NCBI GenBank assembly: GCA_027619225.1
Contig: JAQCFW010000007.1
Location: forward strand, 24,682-88,681
Reading direction: 5' to 3'
DNA: 64,000 bases
From: Bacteroidota bacterium
GTDB lineage: Bacteria; Bacteroidota; Bacteroidia; Flavobacteriales_D; Sanyastnellaceae
The position numbers and the translations under genes are program-made. Below the pieces are notes generated by a model, which was given only the letters and a program-made list of their open reading frames with translations, searched no databases and was not told the DNA's origin. How positions within the stretch are numbered: the stretch's first letter is position 1; every line of letters begins with the position of its first letter. This document shows, piece by piece, positions 16,443 to 25,760 of this stretch.

Positions 16443-18359
16443 GTGAGAAAATTCAATTTGTTTTTGACGGTTTTGTCCGCGATGGTTATCAGCCTATCAA
16501 GTGTTGAAGTTACGGCGCAAGTTTCGCGAAGTGCTCAGCGGTCGTATGAAAAGGCTTTGGATGCGTATGCTGTTAAGGATTTTTCGCTGACAATAGCCGA
16601 ATTAGACAAAGCGGTTAAGAAATCACCTGACTACGCCCTAGCTTGGTTTCTTTTAGCCCAAACTCATCGCGATCTTTCCAGTGATTCAATTGCGATTATA
16701 CATCTAAAAAGGGCGTTGAATATAGACGATTCTTTATACAAGAAAGGTTGGTTAGAGTTGGCAGAGCTTTTTTGGATATCGGGAGATTATGATTCTGGAA
16801 TAGCCGCATTAGATATGGTAGTGAAAAAGCATCGTGAATTAAAACAGTATAAGTGGGTGCGGGCAGGGTTAGAGTTTTCTGTAGTGGCGGTAAAATCACC
16901 TATGCCTCTTTCCGTTATAACACCTTTAAAAGGAGAAGTAAATAGCATTAGGCCGGAGTATTTCCCCACGATGGAGCTCTCTGGCAAAAGGATGGTCTTT
17001 ACTAGACTTGTTCAAAGTAGGAATAACCCCTCTGGCCAAGAGGAGTTTTTTAGCTCTTCATTAATTGATGGTGTTTGGTGTGAAGTAAGTCCTTTGAAAG
17101 GAATTAACACAATGTTCAATGAAGGTGCGTCGAGTATTTCGGGAAATGGAAAGACCTTAATCTTTACTTCTTGTGCAACCCCAAGAGACGGGTTTGGAGA
17201 TAGAGTGGGTGCTGGAAGTTGCGATTTATTTGAGAGTCATTACGATACGCAATCGAAATCTTGGTCTTTGGGGGAGAATATCGGTGCGCCCAACTCAAAC
17301 TCTTGGGAAAGCCAACCTACACTTTCTTCAGACGGAAATTTCTTGGTTTTTGCTAGGGCACTTCACGTTAGGGGTAAGGGGAGCGATTTGTTTGGTGCAA
17401 TTCGAGGAAAAGACAAAGTTTGGGGCAAAGCATTCCCTTTGCCTGGGAAAATCAACACACCTTATGAAGAAGAATCACCCTTCCTTCACCCGGATGGGCA
17501 AACCATTTATTTTAGCTCAAATGGCCACCCAGGATTGGGAGGCTTAGATATTTTTGTTTCGAGAAAACAGAGCAATGGTGAATGGGGTCAGCCAGAGAAT
17601 CTAGGCTATCCATTGAATACTCACAATGATGAGAATAGTTTAATGGTAGAGCCTGGCGGAGTTTTTGCCATTTTTGCATCAGATAGATCTAACCCTGCAG
17701 GAGATTTAGATCTTTTACGTGTTGAGTTACCTCCCGAGGCTCGTCCTATTTCTGTAAATGCATTGACAGGCACAGTAGTCGATCATTTGACAGGCAAAAC
17801 ATTAGTTGCTTCAGTAAATTTAGTTGACAAGAATACGGGGTCAGTACTAACTTCTGTAAACACATCTTTAGATGGATTCATCCTCCCACTTCCCGTTAAA
17901 GGGCGCTACAGTTTTGAGGTCTCTTGTGAGGGGTATATGTTTAACATCGCTGAGATGTTTACCATTGATTCCCCAAATAAAAGTCTTCATGTAGAGGTCC
18001 GTTTAACGAAAATTGATGCAGGCGCAACTTTATCTCTGAGCGATGTACGCTTCAATTCAGGAAGTGCTGTTCTCGAACTTGGATACCAAACAGACTTGGT
18101 TCTTCTCGCCTCATGGTTAAGCTCTAACCTGACTACTTCAGTTGAAATCATTGGACACACTGATAATATAGGTTCCGCTCTAGCAAATCTTCAACTCAGC
18201 GAGGATAGGGCAGAGGCAGTCGTCAATTTCCTTCTAACATCAGGAATTTCGGCGGATCGTCTATCTAGTACAGGACGTGGAGATCAAGTGCCCATTAGTA
18301 CGAACGCTACGTTAGAAGGCAAAGCTCTTAACCGCCGAGTGGAAATAGTCGTAAACTAA
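16443..18359 (+). CDS. PorE-like OmpA-family protein (TPR, beta-propeller, CRD, OmpA)
   Basis: This 638-residue protein starts with a signal peptide (MRKFNLFLTVLSAMVISLSS). TPR units span about residues 30-130 (ALDAYAVKDF, ALAWFLLAQTHRDL, KKGWLELAELFW). PD40/WD40-like propeller strands span about 170-435 (FPTMELSGKRMVFTR, SGNGKTLIFTS, HPDGQTIYFSSNGH). A carboxypeptidase regulatory-like module covers about 440-515. An OmpA domain forms the C-terminus (VEIIGHTDNIG, LSEDRAEAVVNFL, GRGDQVP, NRRVEIVV). This four-part order is that of PorE, the T9SS component thought to bind peptidoglycan, though Bacteroidota carry several paralogs. The call is from architecture. Start is GTG 16443, supported by the signal peptide and the upstream box. 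Confidence 0.85.
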   Translation: MRKFNLFLTVLSAMVISLSSVEVTAQVSRSAQRSYEKALDAYAVKDFSLTIAELDKAVKKSPDYALAWFLLAQTHRDLSSDSIAIIHLKRALNIDDSLYKKGWLELAELFWISGDYDSGIAALDMVVKKHRELKQYKWVRAGLEFSVVAVKSPMPLSVITPLKGEVNSIRPEYFPTMELSGKRMVFTRLVQSRNNPSGQEEFFSSSLIDGVWCEVSPLKGINTMFNEGASSISGNGKTLIFTSCATPRDGFGDRVGAGSCDLFESHYDTQSKSWSLGENIGAPNSNSWESQPTLSSDGNFLVFARALHVRGKGSDLFGAIRGKDKVWGKAFPLPGKINTPYEEESPFLHPDGQTIYFSSNGHPGLGGLDIFVSRKQSNGEWGQPENLGYPLNTHNDENSLMVEPGGVFAIFASDRSNPAGDLDLLRVELPPEARPISVNALTGTVVDHLTGKTLVASVNLVDKNTGSVLTSVNTSLDGFILPLPVKGRYSFEVSCEGYMFNIAEMFTIDSPNKSLHVEVRLTKIDAGATLSLSDVRFNSGSAVLELGYQTDLVLLASWLSSNLTTSVEIIGHTDNIGSALANLQLSEDRAEAVVNFLLTSGISADRLSSTGRGDQVPISTNATLEGKALNRRVEIVVN

Positions 18360-18383
18360 CCGACTAATCGATTTGTGGATTAC

Positions 18384-20423
18384 TCAGATACTCCAGCGAA
18401 TAGAGAGGTAAGCTGTCCTTGGTGGAGCGGGGTTGTAGAATTTCCCATAAACTCCATTTAATTGTGGCCAAGCAGAGTATTCAGCATCTAAGATGTTTCG
18501 AGCTCCAAGCTCTAAACTCATATCGTAGGGTAGGTTTACACTCACGGAAGCATCTATAACGCTATAAGCATCCATCTCAATATCCCCCTCATTGTTCAGA
18601 GGCGTCTTACCGATGTGACGTGTATTTAAACGAGCAGTCCCCCACGCGAAATTAGAGTTTAATTGAATACCCCCTGAAGAGCGAGGAGATCCAGGCAGTG
18701 CAATGCCTGCGTGATCAGTTTCTTCTCCAAAGTGATGCAGTGTCTGTGACCCATATGCTCTGAGGTTCATTTGATCAGACACACTATACGTAATTTCAAT
18801 CTCTAAACCACGCATAACAAGCCCACCATCTATGTTCGCAAAAGCTATCGCGTCGTTTTCTTGCACAACTTGTAGAATTGCTGAATTTACATTCGATTGA
18901 TAAGCGGTAAAACCAAACTTGACTTTGTCAGAAACTTGACCACGAACGCCCATTTCCATGCCGAAAGCGGACTCGCTATCTAGGTCGCTTATTTGACCAT
19001 CCTCTGGGTTGACGAGTTCGAAAGCTGTGGGGTCGCTAAACCCTGTACTTGCTTGCGCAAATAGTGAGTATCCCGAAGCGACTTCCCAACTTACTCCAAT
19101 TCTTGGTAGAATCGTGCTGTGAGTTTTTTCGCTAGAATGTGGGGTTGAGCTATTGTCTGTGTAAAGTGAGCCTAAAATGGCGCGCGATCGATTGCTAAGA
19201 CCTATTTGGCCTTCAATGCGGAAGTTGTTGCCGTGAGTAGCAACCCAACTTGAACTCACGAAATTTTGCTGGGCATTCATCGTTAGATCGTAACGCATCG
19301 GCATGATTACAGTGAGGGGAGAAGGTTCATCTTCCCACTCAGTGATCTGAATTTTATCGTTAAGGTGCATCACCGTCATTTCAAAGTCAAAAGACCAAAC
19401 AATGCCTTCGTAAAGATTCTTTCCAGCAGAAGCGAGTAGACTGTACCCCGATCCTGACTCTTCTTTGTATCCTTTATAGAACTGTGATGTCCCGTATGGG
19501 TTCGTCTTAGATGTGAAGCGACCTAGCAGGGAAGTCGAAAATTCCCAACCGCTGTTAAATATCTTTTCGAATTTATATCCGGCAATATCTCTCACTCGAG
19601 TCACGTGAGCATTGAAGTCCTCGCCAGGAGAAGCTGTAGGGAGTGTGTCAACTTGTGATTGTTTGATTGCTCCAGGTAAAGCCCAGGCTCCGTCATAGTG
19701 TCCAGTAAGAATTGAGTGAATTCCTCCAGCTTTGTCGAAGTATTTAAATCGTAAATTTAACTGAGTCTTGTTATTCCACTCCCACGTTCTATACCCCGGG
19801 TTGTCCGTCATGATTGCTGTGATACTCACCCCCATATTTTCAAACCCAACATCAACACCAGACGAAATGCGTGTGTTCATACCCTGGTCGTTATTCCCAG
19901 TCGTCCCAGCTTGAGCATGAACCCATGCGTGAGTATCAGACTTTGTGAAGCTAGGTGTATAAATATTTAAGGCTCCACCATAAGCTCCGCCGAATGATGC
20001 TGCAGCAGGTCCTGATACAAGACTTAAAGATTGAACAAGATCGGGATCTATCCACTCTAAAGGCGAGTTTCCATCTGCCTCAGTGAGAACGAAACCATCA
20101 TAAAAAAGCATGGTATTTCTGACTGAGTATGGAGAGCGAAGAGCGGATCCTCGTACATGGAGTCTTCTCGATCCTCCGTCGCCACGGGTTTCCATCTTTA
20201 CTCCAGGAATACCATTTAAGGCACTGCTTAAATCGGAAGCAGCAAAACTGTGTATAGCCGCTGAATCGACAATGTATAACGCTCCGGGAATTAAAGTTTC
20301 AGGAGTGCTTAATCGGTAGGCTTCGACTTGGACGGTTTCTAAAACTGTTTGGGCTGAAAGGTGAATAGAGCTAAGACTTGCAGTAAAGAGTACAGCAAGA
20401 GCTAAAAAATATTTACCCACCAT
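18384..20423 (-). CDS. TonB-dependent outer-membrane receptor
   Basis: This 679-residue protein has a signal peptide (MVGKYFLALAVLFTASLSS). The plug domain follows: TPETLIPGALYIVDSAA, LSSALNGIPGVKME, RRLHVRGSALRSPYSVR. The beta-barrel covers about residues 230-679 and ends in a terminal aromatic strand (RTAYLSIRWSI). There is no N-terminal CarboxypepD_reg domain and no SusC-type signature. Its start codon directly follows the stop of the sugar dehydrogenase gene (TAG then ATG), so the pair is co-translated. This suggests a shared task such as uptake of the cofactor or product; the ligand is not identifiable from sequence. Iron-siderophore transport is an alternative. Confidence 0.9.
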   Translation of the reverse strand: MVGKYFLALAVLFTASLSSIHLSAQTVLETVQVEAYRLSTPETLIPGALYIVDSAAIHSFAASDLSSALNGIPGVKMETRGDGGSRRLHVRGSALRSPYSVRNTMLFYDGFVLTEADGNSPLEWIDPDLVQSLSLVSGPAAASFGGAYGGALNIYTPSFTKSDTHAWVHAQAGTTGNNDQGMNTRISSGVDVGFENMGVSITAIMTDNPGYRTWEWNNKTQLNLRFKYFDKAGGIHSILTGHYDGAWALPGAIKQSQVDTLPTASPGEDFNAHVTRVRDIAGYKFEKIFNSGWEFSTSLLGRFTSKTNPYGTSQFYKGYKEESGSGYSLLASAGKNLYEGIVWSFDFEMTVMHLNDKIQITEWEDEPSPLTVIMPMRYDLTMNAQQNFVSSSWVATHGNNFRIEGQIGLSNRSRAILGSLYTDNSSTPHSSEKTHSTILPRIGVSWEVASGYSLFAQASTGFSDPTAFELVNPEDGQISDLDSESAFGMEMGVRGQVSDKVKFGFTAYQSNVNSAILQVVQENDAIAFANIDGGLVMRGLEIEITYSVSDQMNLRAYGSQTLHHFGEETDHAGIALPGSPRSSGGIQLNSNFAWGTARLNTRHIGKTPLNNEGDIEMDAYSVIDASVSVNLPYDMSLELGARNILDAEYSAWPQLNGVYGKFYNPAPPRTAYLSIRWSI

Positions 20424-21830
20424 CTACTTAAGAACGAATGTTCGTGTAATTGTTTCCTCGCCATTTTGAATGTGCAAGTAGTAAGATCCACGTGCCACGT
20501 CAGATACGTTTATCGTCACAATAGATGAAGTTATCGTTCCTGTATTTACGGTACGTCCGCTGTAGTCGATGATTTTATATTCTCCACCTAGAAGTGCTTT
20601 GGAAACTTCAATATTTACAAAGTCAGACGATGGATTGGGGTAAATGATGGCATCTGCTAACTCTGAGGCAACAGTTGAAATCCCATCGTTTACTCCTGGT
20701 CTGAATTCCTTGATGATATTGGGCCCGTAACCTGGGTAAGAAGGTCCGTTCAGCGCGATGTATACAGCACCAGTATTGGGATTTACACAAATGTCTCTAA
20801 CACGTTGGTTAAACTCAGAGAAATACTCATCTTCCGAGACGACATCTTGTCCATCTTCGCTAAGGTGAAGGATACTCAATCGCTCGTATTGGCCTCCCAG
20901 ACCCCCAAGTACTGATAAGAGGATGCAGTTGTTCCAGGCGGGGATAGCTGGGTGGTTGTAATATTCTATTCCGTTAACAGCGATACAAGGAGCCCAATCT
21001 GTTAGAGGCTCTCTAACATTGAACTCCTCACAAAAGGCTTCCTCTGATGCGCCGCCACACGTCCCCTCAACTTCAGGCCAACCGTAGTTTCTTCCTGCTT
21101 CGATAATGTTAAATTCATCCCAATTGCTTTGGCCATGTTCTGAGCTATAAATTGTTCCATCAGGTCCCAAACACAAACCCTGGCTATTTCTATGCCCCCA
21201 GCTATAAACATAACTATCAGGCCAAGGATTGTCGTCGGGCACCGTCCCGTCAAGATTTATTCTGAGCATTTTGCCGTTGTCTGAATTTAGGTTCTGTGAT
21301 GAAGCACCACCATCTCCTGTATCTCCAGTACTCATTAGAAGGGTGTTGTCAGGAAGAACAAGTAGTCTCGAGCCGTTGTGGATTCCTCCTGCATCAACAG
21401 TTAATAGGATCTCTTCGTTAACGAGCTGAGAGCCATCCCAATCAAATACACTCAATCTTTCTGCAGCATTTGACCAGCTTGTTCCCCAGTTGTATACTAA
21501 GTAAACTTTAGGTGTGTTCTCCCAATCTGGGTGCATAGCCATCCCTAAAAGTCCAGGTTCTGCACCATTTCCACCGAAAACGGTGAGGTGTAAGACGTTG
21601 GTGTAAGCTCCTGTTTCAGGATTGATTCTAAATACATCTCCCGGTCTAGTCGTTGACCAAATCATATCATCCGGCCCCCACAAAATCTCCCACGGCACTT
21701 GTAGTCCAGTGACTAAATCGTATTCCGTTAAAATTGTTCCTTCTATATCCCAAGTGTCTTGAGCAATAGAGTTTGTTGAAGAGAGCCCCACTGTGAGGAT
21801 TGAGATAATGACAATAAGAAGATGTTTCAT
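20424..21830 (-). CDS. PQQ-type glucose/sorbosone dehydrogenase-like protein with T9SS sorting domain
   Basis: The chosen start MKHLLIVIISILTVGLSS gives a signal peptide; an in-frame ATG 18 bases upstream is less likely. The six-bladed propeller of the GSDH/Yli family covers residues about 25-380, with LGMAMHPDW, GGIHNGSRLLVLPDNTLLMSTGD, DNGKMLRINLDGT and GHRNSQGLCLGPDGTIYSSEHG. The HNGSR, GHRN and EHG elements are at the cofactor and catalytic region of the family. The C-terminal 75 residues (DAIIYPNPSSDF... DYSGRTV ... RGSYYLHIQ) are a type A T9SS sorting domain. So this is an exported, PQQ-type (or aldose) oxidoreductase. The sugar substrate is unknown. It lies between the starch locus and the TonB receptor and may be part of that transcript (67-base gap to the amylase gene). 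Confidence 0.9.
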   Translation of the reverse strand: MKHLLIVIISILTVGLSSTNSIAQDTWDIEGTILTEYDLVTGLQVPWEILWGPDDMIWSTTRPGDVFRINPETGAYTNVLHLTVFGGNGAEPGLLGMAMHPDWENTPKVYLVYNWGTSWSNAAERLSVFDWDGSQLVNEEILLTVDAGGIHNGSRLLVLPDNTLLMSTGDTGDGGASSQNLNSDNGKMLRINLDGTVPDDNPWPDSYVYSWGHRNSQGLCLGPDGTIYSSEHGQSNWDEFNIIEAGRNYGWPEVEGTCGGASEEAFCEEFNVREPLTDWAPCIAVNGIEYYNHPAIPAWNNCILLSVLGGLGGQYERLSILHLSEDGQDVVSEDEYFSEFNQRVRDICVNPNTGAVYIALNGPSYPGYGPNIIKEFRPGVNDGISTVASELADAIIYPNPSSDFVNIEVSKALLGGEYKIIDYSGRTVNTGTITSSIVTINVSDVARGSYYLHIQNGEETITRTFVLK

Positions 21831-21897
21831 GCGAATTGCAGGTTTCAATTGGTTTGCAATTTACGTGCGACATCGCTTAAGTTCAGGATTTACTCCA

Positions 21898-24327
21898 CTA
21901 ATCTCCAAGACAAATTGCCGATTGTGAATGTATCAATATCATTCCGTTCTTTAAAACCTCGGCTTTTCCAGCAAAAATAGATTTCCCATCTGCGCTGACC
22001 TCAACGGACTCTTTAGATTTATTAATGTAAACGACACTTTCTTCACCTAGATACTCTCTAGTTATCTTAAGTAGAGTATGGGAAATCGCTTCGATATTGC
22101 AAGAACCATACATGAAAGACATCCTCGAACGGCGAAGTTTAATCCACTCAGAAGTCCAAGAAAGAGTATTTCCCTCTTCAAGAGAAAGGTCATTAAACCT
22201 CATTACACGCCGGTTGTCGGGATCATTGCCACCCACATCAGCTATTTCATCACCGTAATAAATGCATGGAATACCAGGCATCGCCATGAGATAAGACATA
22301 AGCATTCTCATTTTCTCAAAACCGCCACCACCTTTTATGTGCTTAATGTCATGGGTCCAACCCTCAAATTTCCCATTCCCTTCAGGAACTACACCACCAT
22401 CAGCGAGAGAGGTAAAGCGGATGCGGTCTTGGTTTCCTGTAATATTTCCCATAAGGTTATGTGCTCCATAAGATTTCAAAGACTCGCGAGCGGTGGAGGC
22501 CAGGTTTTCAAACGATCCTTCATCAAATGCGAGGGCAGCCACAGCGGCATCGTAGTGGTTGAAATCGAATTGTGCGTCTAACATGCCCGAAGAAATGTAG
22601 CTTCTTATCAAAGATGGACTGCCATAAGTCTCTCCAATTTGGAAAAGGCGGCGTCCCCGCGTGCGATTCAGCACTTTCATTTTCGTCGTAAGAGTTCGCC
22701 AAAACACTTCAGGTATATGCTTCGTTGCATCGTGCCTAAAGCCATCAACCGCAGAGTTTTCCACCCACCACATTGCCGAGTCTGTCATAGCGGAGTACAC
22801 CTCTGGTCGTGAGAGATCCAAAGTAGGAAGGAAGGTATCGAACCAAGTGGTGAGTCTGTGATCGTCCCACCGTTCGATATTCATAGATCCGTCTGGCAGG
22901 TAAAGGTCAGTAGCCCAGTCAGGGTGTTTTTTGTATATGGGGTGGTCCTCATGGACGTGATTCGCTACGTAGTCTAAGATTACATTCATATCTGCCGAAT
23001 GTGCGAAATCTACAAATCCATTAAACTCAGCTCTAGAACCGAAAGCTGGGTCTATCACGGTATTGCTGATGGGCCAATATCCATGAAAACTTGAAAATTT
23101 ACTTGAAACAGAAGTCCGTGGATCAGACCAATACCCCCAAGCACCTTTTGCATTCTTAGTAATGGGACTTAGCCAAACAGTATTTACGCCAAGTCTCCCT
23201 AAATATCCATCTACAATTTTTAAAGCCACCCCGGTGAGATCTCCTCCTTTGTGATTTGCAATGGGCATGATATCCTGATCATCAACGGGACTATCATTGT
23301 CTGGCATTCCATTGTTAAACCTATCTATCATCAAGAAATACATGACCATTGCGTGCCAATCCCTTCTATCTAAGTCCTGTGTGGAAATAATAGGTTCTCC
23401 ATATTCAAGTGGAATTAATATCTCTGGTCCTCTCACACCATCATTTACAGGAAATAACCTCAGGTGTGACCTTCTCAATGACTTTGCCGAATTGGGGATC
23501 TTTAAAGTAGTATTACTTAGCAGACCTAGTTCAATTTCAGCGATGAATTGATCTTCCCATATGCACCAAACATCAACGCCGTAATCACCTTCGATTTCAA
23601 GATCTGAATCTTCCGATTTAATCACTTTAATAACAGGGGGCAATGAAGCTTGGGTGACTACTACAAGTGAATTCCACCCACCTAGCCCGTTGGGAATAGA
23701 GTCTTGGTTGGTGGGGTCTAAGCCCCAGGCATTGTCTGTTATTATTTGGTAGGAATGGTTCCCCAAAGGCAAGTTAAGCGTCACAGACCAAATCCCGTTT
23801 TCACCTTTCTCAAGAGGAGTTTTCCAAGAACTCCAGCCGTTCATCGAACCGGCTAGATGAACACTGCTCGCTTTTGATATTCTTCCTCCATGAGTTTCAA
23901 TTGTAATCTCATGCATCTCAGACGCGAATACTAGGATATTTCTTTGAGCAGAGTTGGATCCTTGCTTTACATAGAGTGAAAGCATCCCGATTCCATTGGT
24001 GGGCTGTTTTGATATTATTGCCTCATTATAACTGTTGAATTGAATCCTTTCAGGGTGGGTCATTTCATGGAAATACACGACAGAATCCACGCGCTCCCCA
24101 TATAGTAAGTAGTCTTTTAAGTTAAGACTCGTTGAATCTGATTTTAACTGTATAGGAAGTGTGGGTCCCCACGTGCTCCATCCATCACCTTCACGAAGCT
24201 TTTTCACACCTTCTATTACTGTCTCAGATGATCCTTGCTCGTGATTTGTTGTTGTGCTTGAGCAATTAGAGAGCACAATGACTAAACAACATACAGAAGC
24301 TAAAAGGAAGAGTCGAGTGGTTTTCAT
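21898..24327 (-). CDS. GH13 alpha-amylase-family lipoprotein
   Basis: This 809-residue protein has a lipoprotein signal peptide with lipobox LSNC (Cys 22). An N-terminal beta-sandwich region includes a CBM48-like segment (VHLAGSMNGWSSWKTPL). The GH13 barrel shows region I DYVANH, region II GFRHDATKH (catalytic Asp), region III GETYG (catalytic Glu) and region IV GNQD, where the more usual His before the Asp is Gln. A beta-domain closes the protein. The likely activity is hydrolysis of alpha-1,4-glucans or maltodextrins at the cell surface or in the periplasm, as in SusG or neopullulanase. It is the last gene of the SusCD-type locus, 9 bases downstream of the two-domain secreted protein. Confidence 0.9.
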   Translation of the reverse strand: MKTTRLFLLASVCCLVIVLSNCSSTTTNHEQGSSETVIEGVKKLREGDGWSTWGPTLPIQLKSDSTSLNLKDYLLYGERVDSVVYFHEMTHPERIQFNSYNEAIISKQPTNGIGMLSLYVKQGSNSAQRNILVFASEMHEITIETHGGRISKASSVHLAGSMNGWSSWKTPLEKGENGIWSVTLNLPLGNHSYQIITDNAWGLDPTNQDSIPNGLGGWNSLVVVTQASLPPVIKVIKSEDSDLEIEGDYGVDVWCIWEDQFIAEIELGLLSNTTLKIPNSAKSLRRSHLRLFPVNDGVRGPEILIPLEYGEPIISTQDLDRRDWHAMVMYFLMIDRFNNGMPDNDSPVDDQDIMPIANHKGGDLTGVALKIVDGYLGRLGVNTVWLSPITKNAKGAWGYWSDPRTSVSSKFSSFHGYWPISNTVIDPAFGSRAEFNGFVDFAHSADMNVILDYVANHVHEDHPIYKKHPDWATDLYLPDGSMNIERWDDHRLTTWFDTFLPTLDLSRPEVYSAMTDSAMWWVENSAVDGFRHDATKHIPEVFWRTLTTKMKVLNRTRGRRLFQIGETYGSPSLIRSYISSGMLDAQFDFNHYDAAVAALAFDEGSFENLASTARESLKSYGAHNLMGNITGNQDRIRFTSLADGGVVPEGNGKFEGWTHDIKHIKGGGGFEKMRMLMSYLMAMPGIPCIYYGDEIADVGGNDPDNRRVMRFNDLSLEEGNTLSWTSEWIKLRRSRMSFMYGSCNIEAISHTLLKITREYLGEESVVYINKSKESVEVSADGKSIFAGKAEVLKNGMILIHSQSAICLGD

Positions 24328-24336
24328 TCTTAGATG

Positions 24337-25221
24337 TTATTCACAAGTGAGAATAGGAAGATTAATGTAGTAATTAGGTGGCCCTGGTGGATATGAAAAT
24401 CCAGGTCTTAAGATGTAACAAATCAGATAATCTATTCCTGCCATTTCTGGAGTCATCAGGGGCTCAAATAAATCCTCTGGGACAAAGGTCATCCTAAACT
24501 TGCCCGCAGTTTCAGTTGTTCCATCATCGATCGCGGTCATTTTAAGTTCAGGGGTTGAGGTTACGAGGGCTTCATCTGTGTAAATTAAATTTGTCCCATC
24601 AAGTAGCTTCGCTGCCATCCATAAATAACATTCGTCCCCACCCATGTTTTGAAGCCCTTCGTACGATTCTTGCGTGTTGTGGTACGTAATGCTTAGAAAA
24701 TCGTCAGCGCGACGAACTTCGGGAAACACACAGATGATTTCGTCACACAATTTCGGCACTACGGGGATATATATATCCTCTGTCTTGGGTTCACCTTCGA
24801 ACCCATCGATGGGCGATCCATCCTTAAGCTTAGCCAGGCAAGAAATCCCACTTGCATAAAGCTCGGCTCCTTCGATGTCAAAAAACTCAGTCGGCACGAA
24901 CGTCATAGAATACAATTTAGGCCCAATCCTGTTAAGTCTCATCGCCTCATTTGATGCCGTCCACTCTCCATTTCCGACCAAAGGCGAAGAGGGATTCCAT
25001 GCCCAAAGATAGATGTGGGTCGTATCTGACATCACATCTAACATAGCGCTTAGGGCATTGTTTTGAAGACCGTCTTGGCTTTGGTTTATATCTATAAAAA
25101 GCGTCACCTCATCATCAGGAGAAGTAGGAGAGGGCTGTATATACCCGACCTGACCATAACTAGAGTTTGTGAGACTAACGCTTATGATGATTGTTCCTAA
25201 TAGTTTAAATAAATTCTTCAT
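24337..25221 (-). CDS. Secreted two-domain protein of the starch locus
   Basis: This 294-residue protein has a signal peptide (MKNLFKLLGTIIISVSLTNSSYGQ). Two related modules of about 130 residues follow. Each has an ADDFLSI or DDEVTLF strand, a LQNN/LQNM element, an aromatic run (THIYLWAWNP; CYLWMAAKLL), and a common ending (MTFVPTEFF; MTFVPEDLF). The modules resemble the N-terminal domain of the alpha-amylase at 30222-33101, which has TTDDIVILYYD and related strands. This looks like a carbohydrate-binding or scaffolding domain of the SusE/SusF kind, but I do not recognise a named family. It lies six bases after the DUF5004-like lipoprotein gene, within the operon. Confidence 0.75.
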   Translation of the reverse strand: MKNLFKLLGTIIISVSLTNSSYGQVGYIQPSPTSPDDEVTLFIDINQSQDGLQNNALSAMLDVMSDTTHIYLWAWNPSSPLVGNGEWTASNEAMRLNRIGPKLYSMTFVPTEFFDIEGAELYASGISCLAKLKDGSPIDGFEGEPKTEDIYIPVVPKLCDEIICVFPEVRRADDFLSITYHNTQESYEGLQNMGGDECYLWMAAKLLDGTNLIYTDEALVTSTPELKMTAIDDGTTETAGKFRMTFVPEDLFEPLMTPEMAGIDYLICYILRPGFSYPPGPPNYYINLPILTCE

Positions 25222-25227
25222 GGCGAT

Positions 25228-25749
25228 TTAATTTACTCTATTAAAATTGATTGAATAAAGGACTGTGCTTGATGCAGTAGGCCCTTCACCGCACAGTCTG
25301 TCATATTCGATCGTCATTGCATTGTCGAACGGTCTGACGACAGATCCCAACTCATATTGCAATGTGTCACTTGGAGTTCCGTCCGATAGGGTCGTCTCTA
25401 AAATAAGATAGCTGGGGTGATTGTCATCATCGAACCCCCAAAATCCATGCTCTCCGAAGTAGTTGCGCCCTATCTCTAATGCGCTGAAGTAGCTTCTGTC
25501 TTCGTTAAAGGTAATCTGCATTGGGGTGACGATTCCATCGTCGAAAAAGTAAGTTAAATCCCTTTGTTCTTTGACGGGATTGTTTAAGTCTGTTTGTATA
25601 AATGTATCTAGCTGCCACGTGCCTAACATGCCAGCGACTTTGTCAAATGGCGCTCCAAGCTCCCCTTGTGGTTCAGGCTTACATCCGCTGGATGCAATTA
25701 AAGCCACCAGCAATACCTTAATTGTCGTGTTTTGAATGAAGTTCTTCAT
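25228..25749 (-). CDS. DUF5004-like lipoprotein of the starch locus
   Basis: This 173-residue protein has a lipobox (LVALIASSGC, Cys 23). The body contains MLGTWQLDTF near residue 42, typical of lipocalin-like DUF5004 proteins, and a beta-rich stretch ending TIEYDRLCGEG. Genes of this kind are common beside SusD and may help in surface glycan binding. It starts 11 bases after the susD stop and is clearly in the operon. The glycan ligand and any role are inferred only from context. Confidence 0.72.
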   Translation of the reverse strand: MKNFIQNTTIKVLLVALIASSGCKPEPQGELGAPFDKVAGMLGTWQLDTFIQTDLNNPVKEQRDLTYFFDDGIVTPMQITFNEDRSYFSALEIGRNYFGEHGFWGFDDDNHPSYLILETTLSDGTPSDTLQYELGSVVRPFDNAMTIEYDRLCGEGPTASSTVLYSINFNRVN

Positions 25750-25760
25750 GTTCTAAGGTT

